From positions 1 to 57,427 of the forward strand of contig NZ_QSQT01000025.1 in the NCBI RefSeq assembly GCF_003437535.1: a stretch of 57,427 nucleotides of DNA. Direction: 5' to 3'. The translations under genes were made by a program, and so were the position numbers. The notes under the pieces were generated by a model, which did not search any database, was not told the origin of the DNA, and was given only the letters and a program-made list of their open reading frames with translations. The stretch's first letter is position 1. Each line of letters opens with the position of its first letter. This stretch comes from Phocaeicola plebeius (lineage in GTDB: Bacteria; Bacteroidota; Bacteroidia; Bacteroidales; Bacteroidaceae). This document shows, one piece after another, positions 53,197 to 57,427 of this stretch.

Positions 53197-56100
53197 ATGA
53201 GACTACTTTTGTTGACTTTATGTATTATTTTATTTGGGGGGAATACGCTACGCCTGGAAGCGAAGAAATATTTCTTCTCAAATTATAATTTCTGTCATAT
53301 AACGGAGGAAGCCGGGTTGCCTAATAACTCGGTGACTGCCGTAATGAAAGATTCATTCGGATATATCTGGGTGGCCACTCAGGACGGGCTGGCGCGTTAC
53401 GACGGCTATCGTTTCCTGAGTTATGGGGTGAAGGAACCTCTTTACCGCTTGAAAGGAAACTATGTCTACACATTGTGCGAGGATCGCCAGAAAAGGCTCT
53501 GGGTAGGTTCGGATGCCGGACTTGACCTGATTGACCTACAGACAGGTCTTTCTTTGCCCGCGTCTGATTTAGGAGCAGTATCGGAATTATCATCTTTGTT
53601 TAATTCGTTTGTCCGTTCGGTGGTACAGACTACCGATGGAAATATATGGGTAGTAACCGACAAGATGCTGTGGTGTCTGGAACTGGACTCTTCAGGAGTC
53701 GTGACGGCTTTTTATCGGATGCAAGCTGAAGCCGATGAGAGTGTATCGGCCATTGCGGAGATTGAAGGAGGACTTTGTGCCGGAGTAGGTAACTGTATTT
53801 ACCGGATTGTGAAAGAAGGAGGAAATAAGTTGCGTAAACAGCAGCTTTCGGATGCCATTGTACCTTTTAGTGATGACTGGCGTATCTCTTGTCTGCAAGC
53901 CGACGGCGATTTCTTGTGGATAGGCAGTAATCGTGGACTTTTCCGCTATTACCGGCAAACCAAGACGATGAAGCGTTACCGTTACTCTTCGCATCGGGAA
54001 GGGATGCTCAGTCAGGCTTATATCACGGACATGAAGCTGACTTCCGACGGCAGTCTGGTGGTTTCCACTTTCAACGGTCTGAATGTATATGACCGTGAAT
54101 CCGATACATTTTCTTTTATCCGTCGGGTGGAAGATTCCGAAGAACGAGGATTGAATTCCAATATCATAGTCTGTCTGTTTACCGACGGGCAGGACATCTG
54201 GGCCGGTACACAGGATGGAGGAGTCAATCTGTTGTACTTGTCGCGCAGGTTAGAGGTTGCCAGATTAGGGGATATTCCCTGGAAACTTTCGGCAGGGCGC
54301 ACACCGCAAATCAGTGCTGTGACGGAAGATAAAAAGGGAAATTTGTGGATTGGTACGATTGAGGGAGGACTTTATCAGATGAACCCAGAAACGGAAGCAG
54401 TGCAGCATTACGCTTTCACCCCTCATAGCTCGACATCTATTCTTTCCAATAATGTGAATGGCATATTGATAGACAGTGATAATCATCTGTGGGTTTATAC
54501 TTGGGGGGCTGGAATTAGTGAGCTGGATTTGAATAAACCTCATTCTGTCTTTCGTCAGCATTCCAATGGAGAAGTGCCAGGGCTGGAGGATGATTTTATT
54601 ATGAGTGCGGTGGAAGATTCTGTCAACAGGGGTATTTGGTTTGGAACGACACATGGATTATTGTTTTATGATAAAAAGCAGGAGCTATTTAGCCGGGTGG
54701 ATTTTGATTCCAGTGTGAGTGAGTTCGAATCAGTAGGTTCTTTGTGTGTAGATCGGAAAGGACGATTGTGGGTGGGTACTTCTGAGGGGGTATTTATTGT
54801 TGATCTGTTTTCTTTCGCCCGTTCGCGTCGGCATTTTAATTATATTTATTTACGCTATAAGTTGAATGATGAGAAATCTACGCAGGTAGAGCGAGTCAAT
54901 GTGGTTTTTCAAGATCGTCGTGGCGAAATCTGGTTAGGAGGAAAAGCCACAGGACTTTATCATTTAATATCGGATAAAGCAAACCGTTTTCAGTTTAAGC
55001 ATTATGGAAAAGAAGAAGGCTTTTATGAAAATACGGTTTATGGCTTATCCGAAGATGGAACAGGTAATTTATGGATTGCTACAGAGAATGGATTATTCCG
55101 TTTGCTGGTAGATAGTGATACTTTTGTCTTATACGGAAAGTCTGATGGTATTTTGGACAAAGATTATGATTCACATACATTGCATTTCTCATCACGTTAT
55201 AAACGCTTGTATTGCGGGAAAGATCATGGATTGTGTGAAGTGATTTTGAAGAAAATACCAAAATCGGTCAAGGAACGTACAGTTGTTATTTCTTCTTGCC
55301 GTGTGAATGGTGAAAACTGGACTTATGAGACTTCGAAAAGGCTGTCTGATTTGGGGGAAGGGAATAAACTGGAACTTGCTTTGACCACTTTGGAGTATGG
55401 ATACAACGAGGCGGTTCGGATTCGTTACAGAGAAAAACAGAATGGAGAGGAATGGGTGGAACTTCCTGCAGATAATCCGGTGATTGCTTTGCCTTCACTT
55501 CCGGGAGGACAATTCCAATTGGAAATACAAGCTACAGATCAGGAGGGAAGATGGCAAGATGACATATTGGATATAAATATTCAGGTACGTCCTTATTATT
55601 ATAAGTCGTGGTGGTTCTGGTCGTTACTTTTGCTTGTTGCAGGATGTTTGTCCGTAGCCTTTTATCGTTATAAAGTACGGCAGTTAAAACATCGTCAGGT
55701 ATTATTGAAACAATTAGTAGCCCAGCGCACACACGAACTGGAAATACAGAACCGTAGTCTGGAAGTAATGGCTCATCATGTAGAGGAAGTTGCAGAAGAA
55801 AAAATACGTTTTTTTACGCATATTACCCATGAGTTCCGTACACCGGTTACATTGATTCACGGACCTATTCAGCAGGCATTGGCACTGACTTCAGATAAGG
55901 AGGTAAAGGAGCAGCTTCACATAGCCGAACGTAATGTAGAAGATTTATTGTCATTGGTGAATGAATTAATGGATTTCCGTAAACTTGATATGGAAAAGGT
56001 GCAATTGAACATCCGGCCATTTAACTTGATTTCTATGGTTGAAGACTTATTGGCACCTTTTGTCTCCTTTGTGAAAGAACGTCATATTGTATTACGCACG

Positions 56101-57348
56101 TATTATCGTCTTCAGGGACTTTCTGTAAATGCTGACCCTAAATATCTTCATCGTGTGCTGACAAATCTATTGGCTAATGCTGTGAAATTTACGCCTGATG
56201 GGGGTGTTATAAGCCTTTATGTGGCCAGAGTAGTAGATTATGAGAGAAAGGTGCAGCTTTATCTGTCGGTATCGGATACTGGATGTGGAATTCCGGAAAA
56301 AGATTTACCTAAAATTTTTGATAGTTTTTTTCAAGCACAGAACACTGTGGCTTATCCTGTTTTCGGACAGACGGGCACAGGTATAGGACTGAATATTTGT
56401 AAGCGGATTATCACGCTTCATGGGGGAGTGATATCTGCTCGGAACAACCATTCTGGAGGTACCTCTTTTAGAATATTGCTACCGATGAAAGACATGCCGG
56501 TAAAGGAGCATGAAACTGTTGTAGAAAGGCATTTGGATGAAGAAAACATGTCATTGGTGAAACCAGCTTCATCGGCACATGAAACCCTACTGATAGTGGA
56601 TGACAACTCTGATATGCGCCGTTATATCTGTTCTTTACTGAAACAAGAATATAAGCTTTTAGAGGCAGAAAATGGGAAAAAAGCTATAGACATAATAAAA
56701 AATGAGCATGTAGACTTGATTATTAGTGATTTGCTTATGCCTGAAATGGATGGGCTGGAACTATCGAAAAGAGTAAAGGCAAATTTAGAGACCAGTCACA
56801 TTCCTTTTCTAATTCTTACGGCAGTGTGCTCGGAGGAGAATGAGAAAATCTGCTATTCAGTAGGGGTTGATGAATATTTGTGTAAACCTTTTGATGCAGA
56901 AGTTCTTAAATATCGTATTCGTAACATTCTGGCTTTGCGTCGTGGTTATCAGGAGAAACTTTCAAAACCTGCTGCTCTGGCATTGACAGATGTGAGTGAT
57001 CTTGGATTGATAGAAGAGTCCAGAGATAAGGCCTTTATGGATCGGGCTATCGCCTTGATGAAAGAGCACTATGCAGAGTCTGAATATGGGCTGGATGCTT
57101 TTATTCGTGACATGGGATATAGTAAGACATTGGTTAACCAGAAGATGCAGAATCTGGCAGGAATTCCTATCGGACAGTTTATGAAGAACTTTAGGTTGGA
57201 TATGGGCTATCAGTTGCTGAAACAGAAAAAAGGAGATACCAATGTGTCTGAAGTTGCTTATGCAGTAGGTTTCAATGACCCAAAGTATTTCACAAAATGT
57301 TTTAAGCAACGTTTTGGCTGCTTGCCAAGTTCTGTGGGGCATTCGTAG
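53197..57348 (+). CDS. Hybrid two-component system regulator (HTCS)
   Basis: The 1383-residue one-piece regulator has a signal peptide, then periplasmic Reg_prop beta-propeller repeats (GLPNNSVTAVMKDSFGYIWVAT, NLWIGTIEGGL, RLWVGTSEGVF and others) to ~690. A Y_Y_Y domain at ~715-795 and one membrane helix at ~803-825 follow. The cytoplasmic part has HisKA with phospho-His878 in THEFRTP, a HATPase, a receiver with Asp1178 in IISDLLMPEMDG, and an AraC-type HTH at ~1285-1383 (FNDPKYFTKCFKQRFG). Such proteins bind oligosaccharides and switch on an adjacent PUL. No cognate SusC/D is in view, so its target probably lies to the right or has been lost. Confidence 0.97.
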   Translation: MRLLLLTLCIILFGGNTLRLEAKKYFFSNYNFCHITEEAGLPNNSVTAVMKDSFGYIWVATQDGLARYDGYRFLSYGVKEPLYRLKGNYVYTLCEDRQKRLWVGSDAGLDLIDLQTGLSLPASDLGAVSELSSLFNSFVRSVVQTTDGNIWVVTDKMLWCLELDSSGVVTAFYRMQAEADESVSAIAEIEGGLCAGVGNCIYRIVKEGGNKLRKQQLSDAIVPFSDDWRISCLQADGDFLWIGSNRGLFRYYRQTKTMKRYRYSSHREGMLSQAYITDMKLTSDGSLVVSTFNGLNVYDRESDTFSFIRRVEDSEERGLNSNIIVCLFTDGQDIWAGTQDGGVNLLYLSRRLEVARLGDIPWKLSAGRTPQISAVTEDKKGNLWIGTIEGGLYQMNPETEAVQHYAFTPHSSTSILSNNVNGILIDSDNHLWVYTWGAGISELDLNKPHSVFRQHSNGEVPGLEDDFIMSAVEDSVNRGIWFGTTHGLLFYDKKQELFSRVDFDSSVSEFESVGSLCVDRKGRLWVGTSEGVFIVDLFSFARSRRHFNYIYLRYKLNDEKSTQVERVNVVFQDRRGEIWLGGKATGLYHLISDKANRFQFKHYGKEEGFYENTVYGLSEDGTGNLWIATENGLFRLLVDSDTFVLYGKSDGILDKDYDSHTLHFSSRYKRLYCGKDHGLCEVILKKIPKSVKERTVVISSCRVNGENWTYETSKRLSDLGEGNKLELALTTLEYGYNEAVRIRYREKQNGEEWVELPADNPVIALPSLPGGQFQLEIQATDQEGRWQDDILDINIQVRPYYYKSWWFWSLLLLVAGCLSVAFYRYKVRQLKHRQVLLKQLVAQRTHELEIQNRSLEVMAHHVEEVAEEKIRFFTHITHEFRTPVTLIHGPIQQALALTSDKEVKEQLHIAERNVEDLLSLVNELMDFRKLDMEKVQLNIRPFNLISMVEDLLAPFVSFVKERHIVLRTYYRLQGLSVNADPKYLHRVLTNLLANAVKFTPDGGVISLYVARVVDYERKVQLYLSVSDTGCGIPEKDLPKIFDSFFQAQNTVAYPVFGQTGTGIGLNICKRIITLHGGVISARNNHSGGTSFRILLPMKDMPVKEHETVVERHLDEENMSLVKPASSAHETLLIVDDNSDMRRYICSLLKQEYKLLEAENGKKAIDIIKNEHVDLIISDLLMPEMDGLELSKRVKANLETSHIPFLILTAVCSEENEKICYSVGVDEYLCKPFDAEVLKYRIRNILALRRGYQEKLSKPAALALTDVSDLGLIEESRDKAFMDRAIALMKEHYAESEYGLDAFIRDMGYSKTLVNQKMQNLAGIPIGQFMKNFRLDMGYQLLKQKKGDTNVSEVAYAVGFNDPKYFTKCFKQRFGCLPSSVGHS

Positions 57349-57379
57349 GGCAAAAAAGAGAGGCCATCTCAAACTGAAG

Positions 57380-57427
57380 TGACCCCAAAAAGTTGGACAA
57401 GTTAAACATTATCCCGTAATAGAAAGA
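57380..57427. mobile_element. Possible end of an IS3-family element (cut by window edge)
   Basis: TGACCCCAAAAAGTTGGACA at 57380-57399 resembles the terminal inverted repeats of IS3-family (IS150-like) elements, which typically end CCCAAAAGTT-GACA. It lies 32 bases after the regulator stop. The exact boundary, transposase and target duplication are outside the window or not visible. Confidence 0.45.

Noticed and set aside
1..57427. tRNA or rRNA genes
   Set aside because: No cloverleaf with a T-loop GTTCRA motif or rRNA-like stretch was noticed by reading; a tRNA search would settle this.

Overview
The window comes from a gut Bacteroidales genome, most likely Bacteroides or Phocaeicola. The evidence is a L13-S9-S2-EF-Ts cluster with Bacteroidetes-type proteins, the -7 promoter element TAnnTTTG with a TTG about 19-20 nt upstream ahead of several genes, a near absence of Shine-Dalgarno sequences, many secreted glycoside hydrolases, and a giant one-piece hybrid two-component regulator. 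I could not run searches; family calls rest on motifs read from the translations.

Region 1 (1-16271, + strand, AT-rich) is the 3' part of a polysaccharide utilization locus whose head, presumably SusC/SusD, lies off the left edge. It starts with the tail of an unrecognised protein and a hairpin terminator. Eight tightly packed secreted enzyme genes follow: two tandem DUF4874/DUF4832 proteins, an exported FAD-dependent oxidoreductase with an N-terminal module, a clan GH-D alpha-galactosidase-like enzyme, an acetylxylan-esterase-like hydrolase, a GH2 enzyme with the N-x-K motif of beta-glucuronidases, a DUF4886-GH3 fusion, and a GH2 beta-galactosidase-like enzyme whose base composition is mosaic. 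Together they suggest attack on an acetylated, galactose- and uronic-acid-bearing glycan, with a possible oxidative step. This is the best candidate for an undescribed system here.

Region 2 (16272-25316) holds a short promoter-terminator leader, a THUMP-like methyltransferase, an array of four 21-bp palindromic units, a MacB-type ABC exporter operon ending in a DUF2807 protein, and on the minus strand a three-gene operon (lipocalin-like lipoprotein, Ca2+/Na+ antiporter, lipoprotein of unknown function).

Region 3 (25317-32217) is a small arabinan/galactan enzyme cluster without SusC/D: a double-GH43 protein, a GH51 with an extra N-terminal segment, and a GH35.

Region 4 (32257-44884) is housekeeping: a GltD-like flavoprotein, purB, a pseudouridine synthase with a long Arg/Gly/Asn-rich tail, asnS, a small exported protein, rplM-rpsI, rpsB, tsf, gpmI, rpmH (minus) and efp, with several intrinsic terminators and structured leaders.

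Region 5 (44890-57427) holds a minus-strand GH95-GH43 pair, an array of six 22-bp palindromic units, rpmE2, fbaA, a DUF4250 gene, a YgjP-like metallopeptidase, an MFS transporter, a hybrid two-component regulator, and sequence at the right edge resembling an IS3-family terminus.
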